DNA from: Polytrichum commune
Lineage: Eukaryota > Streptophyta > Polytrichopsida > Polytrichales > Polytrichaceae
Reading direction: 5' to 3'
Assembly (NCBI GenBank): GCA_950295325.1
Contig: OX485805.1
Coordinates: forward strand, 33,157,501-33,221,500
DNA: 64,000 nucleotides
The notes under the pieces are model-generated. The model was not told the origin of the DNA. It did no database searches and saw nothing but the letters and a program-made list of their open reading frames with translations. Positions 52,001-63,017 of the stretch are shown here, piece by piece; position 1 is the stretch's first letter, and the number at the start of each line of letters is the position of its first letter. The position numbers and the translations under genes were made by a program.

Positions 52001-52257
52001 CGCACAAGTCGTCTCACTCGCGGCTGTCATCGGCTCTGACGGCGGATAGCTCGTGGCAGGCCATGGAGGCGGAGCATCAATCGATCGCGTCCTCCAGGAG
52101 GCAGCGCAGGTGGCCGTCCGAGTCGGAAGACGAAGGGGCGGAGGACACCCGATTGACGGTCATCATGTCGCCTCCCGAGACGAAGGCTCATGAATTGCTG
52201 AGCAGGAAGAACTCCGAGATTGCTCCTGCTTCTCCTCTCAATGTTGCAGCCGACTAG
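49002..52257 (+). CDS. CR4: CRINKLY4-like receptor kinase (three exons, 887 aa)
   Basis: Coding exons 49002-49230, 49500-50827 and 51151-52257, joined by GT-AG introns of 269 and 323 bp, give 887 residues. ATG 49002 has a strong context (GCCACCGCCATGC) and opens a signal peptide ([15 protein letters not shown]...AHA). The mature part has the ALGSM.S.A.SYGE start and seven crinkly (RCC1-like) repeats with CWG motifs. Next come a TNFR-like Cys-rich segment ([12 protein letters not shown] to CSAAC), one transmembrane helix near 404-430, and a Ser/Thr kinase. The kinase has [12 protein letters not shown], the VAVK lysine 519, HRDIKSPN with Asp620, DFG with Asp638, and [11 protein letters not shown]. 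All catalytic residues are present. CR4/ACR4 proteins sit at the plasma membrane and control cell fate and oriented division. A basic Ser-rich stretch, [15 protein letters not shown], lies in the tail. Confidence 0.93.
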
Positions 52258-53291
52258 CTTATTTATGAGGGTGAGGTAGAAAATCATGCTTATGCCAGGT
52301 AAGTTAGTCTACATATACCAAGTTTTGTATGGTAGCACTATGTCCCTTTAGATGCTCGTCAATGCGAGCCGGCGTGCCTTTATTACTCAATCCTAGTGCA
52401 GCCTGGGTCGGAAGAGTGATTACTCGTTCAAGTTTTGTTTGCCCATTCTGATTGTCACTGCTGACTACATAGGTGCTGTACATTGAGAAATCTAATTTTG
52501 GGGCTGCACTACAAGAATCCATCGTGTGAACTTTGCCACTTTATTGGGGTGAGTGCCCATAACTTATCCTCCTTATAGCTGCATGTGGTCCCAGTCCTCA
52601 ATACCTGAACTCATCAGAGCAAACAGAACTTACTTGTGGTGCCCTCAGTTTTTGGCTCAAAGGCTGCCATCTTCATTTGAATTTTATTCAGTGCCCTGAA
52701 GGTCCAAGCCTTCTTCAGTGACATTTTCACTCAAGGTTGTGATCTATGATTCCTTTCCAAAGTCTCCAGATTTTGAAAACTATGAAAATCTTCAAATATT
52801 GTGTCTATTCAACAAGAGATACAATTAGTACCAAATGTGACACTTTCAGAAAGGAACATACAATTTAGTTGTGTTGACTGATTAGAATACATGCCATATT
52901 TGTGTGAATTCCACACCTGGGATATGAACATTTCGATTAGCTGAAATTTCTCCGTCTTGAAATACACATGAAGCAACTTTCAAGTTACAAATACAAGTGA
53001 GCTTTCATGAAGGTACACAGAAAATGGAAGTGAGCTAACCTCTTGCCAAACTTGGTCTCAAAGCATCAAAAAGATCCAAGGGCATTGTCTATAAAACCAG
53101 AAACTGGAAATTGTAATCCCAACCTGTCTCAAAGACAACAAAATCACACTTTTGTTGCCATGTTCTTCCCCATCCTCTACATCCACATCCTATACCTATT
53201 TATGCCCAACAATAATATCTCTAAGAGGTTGCATGGGACTTCTCTATGATACATACATCTCCTCAGAGTTTTAAATTCAACAGTTGATTCT
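52258..53291. other. interval between convergent gene ends
   Basis: Presumably 3' untranslated regions of the receptor kinase gene (plus strand) and the disordered-protein gene (minus strand). Short frames here show no family features. No repeat or RNA gene is seen. Confidence 0.5.
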
Positions 53292-56200
53292 TCATTCTGA
53301 ACCAAGGGGAGCTGGAGGCCATGGAAGGCCTAAGACCTTAGGCACCTTCTCCTTCACCTGCTGAGAGGCTTGCTTGGATTTTATTGGTTGACCAATGGAA
53401 GGTTGTTTTTTCAAATGTTTCAAGTTCCAAAGACTCTGTATATGCTCCTCCTTGTCTTCTCCTTCTGCATTAGTAGGACTAGCACCTGCCTCTTTTTCAG
53501 GAACTCTAGCCTCTGATACTGCCACAATATGACTCCCCTCTGTTAAAGTCACTTTCACACCATTGTCATCTTTATTCCTGTAACCCTCTGATGTAGGTGA
53601 TTCTGCTCCCATCTCTTCTGCAACCGAAGTCTCTTGTTTCATTGTTATCTTTGTTGGAGAAGTATCTTCCCCAACCCCAGGTGGTCCCAGTTCCTTGTCA
53701 ACAACCATGGGGCTAGCCTCTTCTAGCTTTGTTGCCTCTTCAGTTGGGTGCACCTGGAGAAGAGTCACATCAACCTCCTGTGCAGGTGCCCCCCCGTCCA
53801 TGTGGGGTGCCTTCTCTTCCTTATATGGCGTAGTTTCATGCTCCAATGATGTGTCTAGTGGGGTCTCCTGTGTGGGAGCAACCTCTCTCTCAACCTCGGT
53901 AGGACCCAAATAGTCCTTCTCTGCACCTCTGTAGCCAACCTCTTCTTCCCTCATTTCCTCAAGGAGAGCCTCTTCAGTTGATTCTGCATGTGCTTCTTTC
54001 TCCATATGGGGTGTTGCCTCCATTGTCTTCTCTTGAACGGGGTTGTCAAGCTCTGTAGTTGCCTCTGTTGGCTCCTTGATAAGATTAACCTCCCCCCCAG
54101 CATCAGGTGCCCATGATTCGTCTTTAGCAACTGTTGGGACAACATCTGCTTCCTTTGATTCCTTGTCAGCTGGGCTCTCCTCAACGAAGTATGCAGGTGC
54201 GCCGCCTTCCTCCACTCTGACAGTTGCTTCTGCTGCCTTCTCCACAATGAGAGGCTGTGGCTTCACTGCTGCCTCGTTTGAATGGTTCTCCAAAGGAAGA
54301 GCCTTTTGTTCAACTTCAAGTACGTCCAATCCCTTGTCTGCATGTTCTTTGTGCTTAGCTGCTTCCTCAATGGAGACGTTTCCAAGAGAAACCAACTCTT
54401 GTGGTTGCACTCCCAGCAGAACATAGCCTTCTCCATCACCTTCCACATCCCGTGTTTCAATATCGTCAGATTGATTGCTCCCAGAAGACCTTACCAGGTC
54501 TGCTTCCTCATCTGAATTTGCACCACTTAGTGGAGCATTTGCACGTCTTTGTAGTTCTTGTATGGGGCCCTTGTATTTCTCTGCTTGCATGACACTACAT
54601 GTTTAGAATGGTGACATTAATTTATTTTTTCATAGAGGTGCACGTTCTTCATTCATTTGCCATTAACCATTTACAGTGAGTCAGTTTCAAGCGTATGGAA
54701 ATGCATAGAACTGTATACTTAATAGCACTGATCAAATGTATTAAGAAGGAACCAGAAACTTTAGAAGCCATTAAAATCAAACGCTGAGGAAAGTCTTGTA
54801 AATGCCAATACACATTTCTGACAAATTTGAAATTCTTGTGCTTCATTCCAGGTTTCAAGTTCAAATTTTGTCAATTTGTTGGTTGAAAATCAATAGGAGT
54901 CTAACAATCCATGAAATTTAGATGGATGGACATGAAGGAATTATGGAATTCAAGGTTCACCCTCCTTCATTTCCTGCATTAGGACAGAGATTAGGAAGTT
55001 GAAACCGGCAAATTTGATATATATATTAAAACTAGGAAAGCAAACCAAACAAGAGATCCCCCTAAGAACCAACAAGACTTTGAGAGCATCATGCAAGCAG
55101 AGATTGATCAAACATACCAGGATCTCTTGTGCTGGATGCGGGCAGGTCAGTCAATTCTGACAAAGTGTTTCGTAATGGCTCTCTTGACAGAAGCTCCCAC
55201 TTGTCACCAAAATCAGCACCCCCATCTGAATGGTTTATTAGATCTGTCTTACTAGAGGTAGCAGGAACCAGTGATGTTCTGTTCTCCACCCGAGTTGGAA
55301 GACTAACACTTGGTGCAAGATGCCTTGAGTATTTCTCAGAAGGGAAATCAGTTGTTCTTATTTTGCTTGGGGTTGCAGAAATAGATACAGATCTGTCTGC
55401 AATTGTGTACTTTGGTTTCTGTACCACAGGAAGAGCCACACTATTGTATTGTCTCGATACATCAACTGTGGGAGTAACAGCATCAGATATCTGAATGGTT
55501 GAAGTAGGAACTAATAAGGACCTGTCTTCCACTTGAGAAACAGATAGAGGAAGGCTAGAAATGCTTGCTGAGTTCCTCAACTCGTTGTGGCTGGTGCCCT
55601 CAAGCCTCTTCTTTGAACCAACACCACTCTGTCTTGATTCTTCCAGGGGGACGTGATTACTGCTATCCTGAGCAGGAAAGAGGTCATCATCACTATTAGG
55701 GTCATAAAACCTGGGTTTTGGGGGAGTAGCTGAAGGTTGATCATAACCAGCTCTGCCTGCATCGACATTGAATTTTGGGTAATTAGGTAGAAGAGTTCCT
55801 GATGGTCGGATAGGAGAGGTTAGGTAGTCTTGCAGATCCTCAGAAGCACTATTGTAAAGAGTATCAGGGCTGTGGCCTCCACTGGAGAATGAGCGAGATG
55901 GACTTGGGTGTGCTGTGTTGTATGCGCTTAGCAACTCGGAGGTCGACCGGGATGGCCCTAGCAACATGTGACCTGACTGAGATGCAACCTCTTGCTGGTT
56001 GAACATGACATTTGTGTCGATGTCACCGTCCTCATCCTCATTCTTCAAGGGAGATTTCTCTGGTACATCTTGGAATTCTTCTTTCTGCAAGAAAAATTTT
56101 ATATTTTATAAGAACCGATTTTGTTAAGTTCATGAATTTCTCTTTTTCGGTGTCACAAAGTCACCAGCTCTGTTATACACATAAGCTATAAAGAAACAAA

Positions 56201-56863
56201 GTCATTGGACTAACTAATAATCTGATGTATCAAATTCAATTATTGGCATCAAACAACAACAATATTGCCCATTCTTTCAAATGTTGATGCTCTGTCATCT
56301 TGCAGATTACACTGACCCACACAAAATTGACTTTAGTTAATTTACTGAAACATTAGTTTTGAAAGAATGTGTGAAAAAATAAATAGAAGATTGTTACATT
56401 CCTCAATTTCTTGACAATGTTGTACAAGAATTGCATTAAGGTTTCACCACAGCAAGATGTGATTAAATTCAAAATGCAGCATAAATGAAGGGAGATTATT
56501 ACATGAGAATAACTCCCAAATTGCCCCACACAAACTGCTCTTTCACCAATGCTCTTGAATATCTACTCAAGACTTGAACATCGTTGATGCAAGCTAAGCA
56601 CTAATTTCCACATTACACAGTTTCAGAAGATTGGCCCAAAATATTTTGTGCCGAGTACCAGGAAATTGGGCTTTCCCATTAGTCATGATAGGACAGGAGC
56701 AACCACATACCTGAGAAATGAAAGGCTCCCTGGTGCTTGAAGGGAGTTTGGAAGTCTTGGGAGCAGTGGGAGATTTGAAGCAGTCAGAGGGCCGAGGTAC
56801 TGCAGGAAGCCTGGAAGACCGCAATGGGCCTGCACCGCGCTCTCGACTAGCACACTTTCCCAT
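53292..56863 (-). CDS. acidic, largely disordered protein of unknown function (about 802 aa, three coding exons)
   Basis: Exons 56863-56711, 56084-55118 and 54580-53292 join in one frame at GT-AG sites (CTCAG/GTATGT, GCAG/AAAG, CCTG/GTATGT, GCAG/AGAA). The proposed start MGKCASRE fits N-myristoylation (Gly2, Ser6) with a palmitoylatable Cys4 and has a good context (CAGGATGG). The middle exon is Ser/Pro-rich (SPSRSFSSGGHSPDTLYNSASEDLQ). The last exon is a 430-residue Glu/Thr/Pro-rich acidic tract with a short basic end (KHLKKQPSIGQPIKSKQ) and GLPWPPAPLGSE. I recognise no domain. An in-frame upstream start at 57673 (MSADVISS) is possible if a different acceptor is used. Gene structure is well supported; function is not. 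Confidence 0.65.
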
Positions 56864-57600
56864 CCTGCACCCTTCATGTAGTCCCAAAGAGCTCTCAAAA
56901 ACATGAAGTTTACCTCCCCTGCAAGCTGTTGTTGAGATCAACTGTGCAATACACAAGAGAGCTTCTCTTTCCAGAAAACCTTTTTTGCATTATTCCAGTT
57001 GACATGAATAATTGATCTAAAATAATTCATCCTCTACTCCCGATGATCATGACCAGTGTCAACTTCTTACTCCAAACAGTGTCCAAATTAGGAGTAGGGG
57101 AACACAAAAGGAAGGCAGCCTTGTAGTGGTGTGACCCTATGATAGTGCCATTTACTACCACCAACTCACAAAAATGCCATTATGTACAGAACCTTTGTCA
57201 TAAATTACACAACAGTTGGAAGTGTTCTCAAGGAGGCAGGAGTCACCAGATAATCTATCTACAATAGGTTGAAGGTTGAAATATGAGATTGAGAACAAGA
57301 ATCTTGACCTACAGATAGAAAATTGGGGTATTTTTTAGTGCAATCCTGGTTTAAGTATCTTAGTGTTTGTTCAGCACTTTGATAGGTATATGTGTTCAGA
57401 AAACTAGTATCAATACCAATTACACTAGTTTGTATCATGTAATTGCTCAAAGCTACATGTATTATCCTGAAGCACACTATTTATTTACCTTAACATCATA
57501 TATGCTACAGTATTGATCTTAGAATCATTTCCAAGATAAATCACCCTCAGGTCTTCAAAAAGTGAACCCCAGCAGATGCCCTTAAGTGGACATTTCTCAC

Positions 57601-57681
57601 CTTGAGACAGCGGTACAGTGATTGTGACAGGATTACCAATAATCGAAATCGATGATATGACGTCTGCAGACATTTTTGGTC
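57601..57681 (-). other. upstream exon of the minus-strand gene (5' UTR or alternative start)
   Basis: A short exon with good splice sites at both ends: acceptor CATTACAG/ACC and donor CTCAAG/GTGAG. It contains ATG 57673 (MSADVISSISIIG), open to the donor. Joined to an acceptor AACAG at 56926 it stays in frame with MGKCASRE. Joined 7 nt later at GCAG it does not, and translation would then have to start at 56863. Confidence 0.55.
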
Positions 57682-58302
57682 TGTAATGACAGAACGTGAA
57701 TCGAACGTTTTTGTGTTTGCAACCTCGGGAATAAGTTATGTGGGCCTCACATGGTCAGTCATCTTGATTCGACACCTATTCGTAAGTGCTATATGGCAAG
57801 GTTTGTAGTTAAGAATGGACACCAAAAAGTCATGTGCTACAATGAGATTAGACTACTTGCTCAAAATATATTGATCATTTTAGGTTCAGGTGTTAAGACA
57901 AAGACAATTGGGAGGCCCTCTACAATCGCTTGAAGTGGAAGAAAATCTTCACTTGACCTGCTATACCTTCTGTATCTCCTAGTGTAAGTCTGAGACTTGG
58001 AATGACAATCTGTGTGCTTCATATCTGCTAATCAGATGAGACAATTCCTGATTCAATCCAAAAGTCAAAATCGTATGTGAAGTTGAAAGTGCCCACAATA
58101 CCTTGGTGTAAGGCGAAAAATGTGTTCCCTCTAATATTCCTGAAAAAAACCAATAACATCAAATTCCTAACCTCAAAGCGATCACCTAAGCCCAAGGTTC
58201 AAGTAGAAGGTATTTGTGACGAGTAGAGCGCCTGTCCCAAAAACCTATCTACAAGAACTAAAGAGATTGGAGGATGTACAAGTTGAAGCAAGGCAAATTA
58301 CC

Positions 58303-58414
58303 TTTCTTCAATGTCCAAACTGCAGACTTCTCCTGATCTCCTTCATCCGCGGCACCTTGAACAATGGATGCGTGAGAGAAAAGATATCATGAGAGAACTC
58401 TGCGAGCTTTTATA
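58303..58414 (-). promoter_or_regulatory. candidate TATA box and first untranslated exon of the minus-strand gene
   Basis: On the minus strand TATAAAA (58414-58408) is followed about 25 bp later by the presumed start of transcription. A donor AAAG/GTAATT at 58303/58302 would end the first exon. The exon position is inferred from these signals only; an ATG at about 58391 opens just 15 codons. Confidence 0.35.
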
Positions 58415-58779
58415 TCAGTTGCACTCTATAGCAGGCCTGCGTGGTTAGAAACGAGCAAGGATTGTTAGATGTGAACCATGTGTGGTACGAGAAAATCTGT
58501 GAAGTAATCGCGCACAAACTTCGGTAACATTATGCACTTGTGGATCCCAAGCAGAAGTTAGTAGGGACGAGTATACAAAAAACCGGCGCGTATTTGGATG
58601 CGAAATTGAGGAGCTGGAAAGATGCAAGAAATGAGGAGAGAGACAGTACAAGCGATAAAATCGAAGTAGCTGATTATGTTGGTGCAACGTATCCGCGTGC
58701 GCAGAGATGGATAGTGGCAGCAGGACGAGGAGCGAGTGAAGATTGCCAAGGCGATGAGGGATAGACGAAGAAGATTGAG

Positions 58780-59270
58780 ATGCGGGAGGTAAGAAGAAGT
58801 GGTGAAGAGGGAGAAGAGGGAGATGCTGGGGTGAGGCAGGCAGGAGGGAGGGAGGGGGGGAGGGAGGGCCGGCAGGCAGGCTGGCCCGCGACGACAAGGT
58901 CAGAGTCACAGCTTGCGGCGGCTGCTGCTGCTGCTTTCCTCTTTCGTCACTTAAGTTACCTTCTTATTTACTACATACTCACTCTCACCTCCTTTACTTG
59001 GTCTTCTCTTCTTCACTTTCCCGTGGGCTCCCCCGGCCGGCCCGCCTGCCCGCCGCCCACGCCGCCCCTCCCTCCCTCCCTCCCTCCCTCCGATCCCTCC
59101 CTCCCTCCCGCCGATCCCTCCGATCCCTCGCTCGGCCTAATTTGGTCGTCCTGCTCCCGCCTGCAGCCTGGCCCTCCATCGGCGTCACTCCCCCTTTTTC
59201 ATTGTCTACCTGCTTGCTCTGCTCACTTATTTAACTTCTACCCATCGCCTGCACTGCGCACGCACATCAT
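58780..59270. repeat. polypurine and (CCCT)n low-complexity block, G-quadruplex motif
   Basis: Five G-runs at 58846-58868 separated by single A residues form a clear G-quadruplex motif on the plus strand. From about 59070 to 59135 CCTCCCTCC repeats give the complementary kind of tract, so the two can also pair imperfectly. The open frames across this block are rich in Pro/Leu/Ser or Gly/Arg and are composition artefacts. The block lies upstream of the minus-strand gene. Confidence 0.65.
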
Positions 59271-59463
59271 GCTCACTTGGGGACTCTACCGCCTGTACAC
59301 TAGACTAAATTACATCACTTCCCTTCCGGGAGCTCATCCTTTTCCACAGTCACCTTGTAGGGAGTCCATGGCCTTCGTTTCCTCTCTATTTAACTCATAT
59401 GATGCTGGAATTGGCACCCGCAAATTCCTCCCCATACGCTCAAAATGGGTCAAAGCAAAGTAA

Positions 59464-61908
59464 AGCAAAACAAACACATTGGGCATCGCCAATGATAGGC
59501 TTCAAATAAGTGGTAGGGTAGCTTAGCATTTCGGCATCTATTTGAATGATGGAGCGAGGTTTGGGTGGAGCGGGGAGGTCCTTCTCTCGCATTTGCATGA
59601 GACCACAAATTCCTTGGAGTGGAGTTCACGTCCTGTGGAGTTTGAAATTTATGTGTGGGCTTTAAACACAACTTAGTCATAATCCCATCACAGTGCTTCC
59701 TTTCACATAAGAGGGGGAAACAAAATCAAAACCAAAAACAATTGCTGGGGGACCAAAAAGCCTAATGTTTCATTGGATCGTAATATACATGAGGTACATA
59801 ATATTCAAAGTTGAGCCCTCATGTATACATACCTTTGACACCTGCATTGGGGAGGGATGGAAACAATACCATTGCCATACTTATGTCATTGCCCCAAAAA
59901 CCGTTTCTAAAACAAGTCCATAGCAATCTAACATTTTTGGGGACTCTTCATCTCTTTCACTTTCTCTTCTATCATTATCCATGTTTTGAAACTAGTGCAG
60001 TATGCTTCAAATTAAACAAAATTAAGTCACCTTGTTTATATTCTAAGAAAATTGACGAGCATCTTACAATTGTTTTCAATATTGAACATGGTGTCTATTG
60101 GGAAGTCAATGAAAATTACATTAAATATCATAGTGCTATATATTTTCACTGTTGATGTGATTTCTACCAAGTAAAGTTGTTAATGTTTTATAATGTCCAA
60201 ACCACCAACTTTACATTTCTTGGTAAAATATAAGATATATGACAAATAGATATTGCATTTTGTGATTCCAAATAGTTAGTGACATTAAATATCATGCTTA
60301 GTGTAGTTATAAAGTGAACCCAAAACCTTGTTCATATGTCATGGGGTGTGGGTCATAGTCATTGAATGCCACTATTATAGATGAAACCTTCACAAATATC
60401 TTAAAACCCTAACATACCATGTGATGCGCTACAACATGTGTATGCATGATATGCACAATATATTGTTAATTTCATTTTTATATTTAAAATATTTTCTCGT
60501 GTTCTCTATGGTTTCCACTTTACCCATTACTTCAAATATCACAATCTAACATCTACTATGAAGGTGGATGTTTGCATTTATGAAGAGTGAGATTACTAAG
60601 GGGATGTTAAAATAATCATGATCCTTGAATGATAACAATTTAAATACGTAAAGTATATGAGTATATAACAATTCACTTATGAGTATTAAGATTAGGATTT
60701 AGTTGGTAAGAGTTTATTGTAACTCAAACCAGTCATGTTTTTTATATTGTTTTTCTCTTTGACCTCCTATAACTTTGCATCTCAATTTCAAATTCAAAAT
60801 TTTAAAAGACAATTTGTATGGTAGCTAATTGGATTAAACAATTCCACAACCAATGTACATGGGGCAGAATTGCCCACAGTAAAGCCACATACTCACCTTA
60901 GGCAATAGTGTGGATGCCACACAAAGTCACTTTGTCATTGATGTTAAAAGTTGAAAAAAACAAATTTTGGATGGCATATCAAACATGCTTGCTGAAGCAT
61001 CCACATTGGTTTTCCACTCACACCATATTTCAAATTAGTGTAGTAGAATCCAACTTGAACACGTGATTTTTTGCACTACCCATGCAAATATTTGTTGCCT
61101 TAGGTGCTTACTCGTATAAATTGAAGTCAACAAAAACAATGCTCTGAATCTACAATATTGCTAAGAGCCCAAGATGGGTTCCAAGGGTGCCACACCTAAT
61201 TCCAACAAATGATCGCATAAGATGGAGTTATCATTTTTACGGTTTTGAGTTAGCGATGATTGTGTAATGTTTTACAACGCTCTTACCATTGGGGATTCTT
61301 GCCTTTGGGAACTCTTGCCATCAAACAAAATTATAATTCCTTTAGTTTTTTGAACTATTTCAATGTATTTGCTAACTTGGGTGCATAACTCCATGTTGAA
61401 TCCTCATCTACTTTTACTACAAAATTGTTTGAGTTTAAGATTTGATGTAGATTTGAACTCAAATCGTTCCCAAAAATTGTAATAAGACCATGAAGTAAGC
61501 TTTAGACTTTTGATTAAGAAATGCTATATTTGTAGAAGACACCATGCCCAAGATCATCATTATATACCATTATCATATATTTTTGAAACCCCCAAATGTA
61601 CAATCATGATACATAATGTCGAATTCAAGTCCATTGTTGGTTATAGGTATGTCTCTCTTATGTTTCATCTTCAAAGATTGACCAATCTTGAAACTTGAAA
61701 TTGCAACTCAAGATAAAATTCCAAACTTTGACTAAAGGATTGTCCCAAGTTGCATTTATTCACCATAGAGTATAAGTACGAAGCACCCCACCAATGAGGC
61801 TCAACTCTTGAGGCCTTAGTCTTTGTATTCCAAAATGGACATCATATATAATTCAAGATTTTGGAGATCAAGTTGCATAAGGTCAAGGATTCTAAATTTA
61901 AATCTCAT
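59464..61908. other. AT-rich interval, no gene recognised
   Basis: Only short scattered frames without family features; no LTR, TIR or tandem array was found by eye. It may contain decayed transposon DNA. Confidence 0.45.
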
Positions 61909-62431
61909 GTAGCATTCCCGGGTACGCAACTCCCATATTATAAGGTCTTGATTATAATCACTTATAATGCGTTTTAGTCCAATATTGAGTGATACAATTT
62001 GTTTTAATGCAGGAAACCCTTGTAGCCCTTCTAACAATGAATCCAAAAATGTAATTATATATAGGAAATGAATATATTTTGAAGCATATAATTGCATTAA
62101 AAACCTAATTATATGAATTTTTTTAATACATGTACCATAGGTCAAACTACCCAACTTTTTGGACTTTTTAATAAAAATTTAACATTGTGAATGACTTATA
62201 ATTTTAATGGGAGGCAACTATTCGTGGCTTAATATTCTAATTGGAGGCAAATATTCGTGTGGATTTTTTAAAATTATGTATAGGCAACTTACTGGTCTAA
62301 CTGTTGGGATAGAAAACTAATGATTTGTGTTAGGATACAATTGAGGTATGTATTTTTAAGACCATATACATCATATGGTGCCCCGACTACTCAAGGGTAT
62401 CATGGGGTATTTCAAAATATCATGGGTTCCC

Positions 62432-62458
62432 GGTTTAGGGTTAGGGCTTAGGGTTTGA
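62432..62458 (+). promoter_or_regulatory. telomere-like / telo-box cluster
   Basis: GGTTTAGGGTTAGGG followed by CTTAGGGTTTG gives three degenerate TTTAGGG units; the reverse strand reads AAACCCTAAG. In plants such telo-boxes occur in promoters. A TATATA follows at about 62466, and a small ORF starts about 115 bp downstream. Confidence 0.5.
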
Positions 62459-62572
62459 GGCTTCTATATATTCGCTTTGAAGCTTTTGTGTTCGGTTTTG
62501 GAGCCTTTGTGTCGTCGCTTTGGAGTGTGCTTGTGCTCATTTGGGAGGGTCATCCTTGGCTTAAACAAACAC

Positions 62573-62767
62573 ATGGATTGTGAGATGAAGTGTAGAGGCT
62601 CATGTAGTGGAGGTAGAGATAGGGAGAAGGAATATGTTACACCTGTAATTGCCACAACTCCTTCCAAAAGAGGGAGACCTCGAAAGGACCCTCTATCATT
62701 TGTGAATATTAATCCGACATCTACATTGAATACCCCTCTTAGACGCTCTACAAGGTTAAAAAACTAG
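62573..62767 (+). CDS. small AT-hook protein inside the TIR transposon (64 aa, hypothetical)
   Basis: ATG 62573 to TAG 62767 encodes MDCEMKCRGSCSGG..., then an AT-hook core KRGRPRKDPL and a basic end PLRRSTRLKN. The AT-hook binds the minor groove of AT-rich DNA in other proteins. The frame is open upstream to 62477 without an ATG. It could be a real small protein, or an exon tail captured with its promoter by the transposon. No longer homologue comes to mind. Confidence 0.5.
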   Translation: MDCEMKCRGSCSGGRDREKEYVTPVIATTPSKRGRPRKDPLSFVNINPTSTLNTPLRRSTRLKN

Positions 62768-62817
62768 GTGTTTCAATTGTTTATATACGTTGGAGTTTTT
62801 TTTAAATAAATATGCAA

Positions 62818-62925
62818 CCCAACTTTTTTTCCATCTCATTTTATTTAATTTGGTCTTTACCCAACTTTTTTTTCATCTCATTTTATTTAATTTGGTCTTC
62901 ACCCAACTTTTTGATCATTTTAATT
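62818..62925 (+). repeat. 42-bp tandem repeat, about 2.6 copies
   Basis: CCCAACTTTTT starts at 62818, 62860 and 62902, each followed by CATCTCATTTTATTTAATTT or a variant. It lies between the AT-hook ORF and the right TIR. Confidence 0.8.
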
Positions 62926-63017
62926 TGATATAATTTTTACAAAAGCCGTCCTCTAAGCCGTTTTTAATACGATGCCCCCTGCGTATAATATGGGAGTTGC
63001 GTACCCGGGGTAGCATT

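Larger units (their letters stand above)
61917..63009 (+). mobile_element. DNA transposon with 26-bp perfect TIRs and 8-bp target duplication
   Basis: The left end 61917-61942 begins CCCGGGTACGCAACTCCC. The right end 62984-63009 is its exact reverse complement over 26 bp. GTAGCATT flanks both ends (61909-61916 and 63010-63017). The size is 1093 bp. No transposase is encoded, so it is non-autonomous. An 8-bp duplication is typical of hAT and some Mutator-like elements, but the termini lack the usual hAT start, so the superfamily stays open. Perfect TIRs and duplication suggest a recent insertion. Confidence 0.9.

Noticed and set aside
53951-54426. Ser-, Lys- or Gln-rich frames overlapping the last exon of the minus-strand gene
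   Set aside because: They are shadows of the acidic exon in other frames and on the other strand.
58780-59463. 227-codon open frame rich in Pro, Leu and Ser
   Set aside because: It runs through (CCCT)n and polypurine low-complexity DNA; no domain or plausible protein composition.
59811-60155. 114-codon frame in AT-rich DNA
   Set aside because: No recognisable motif and isolated among many short chance frames.
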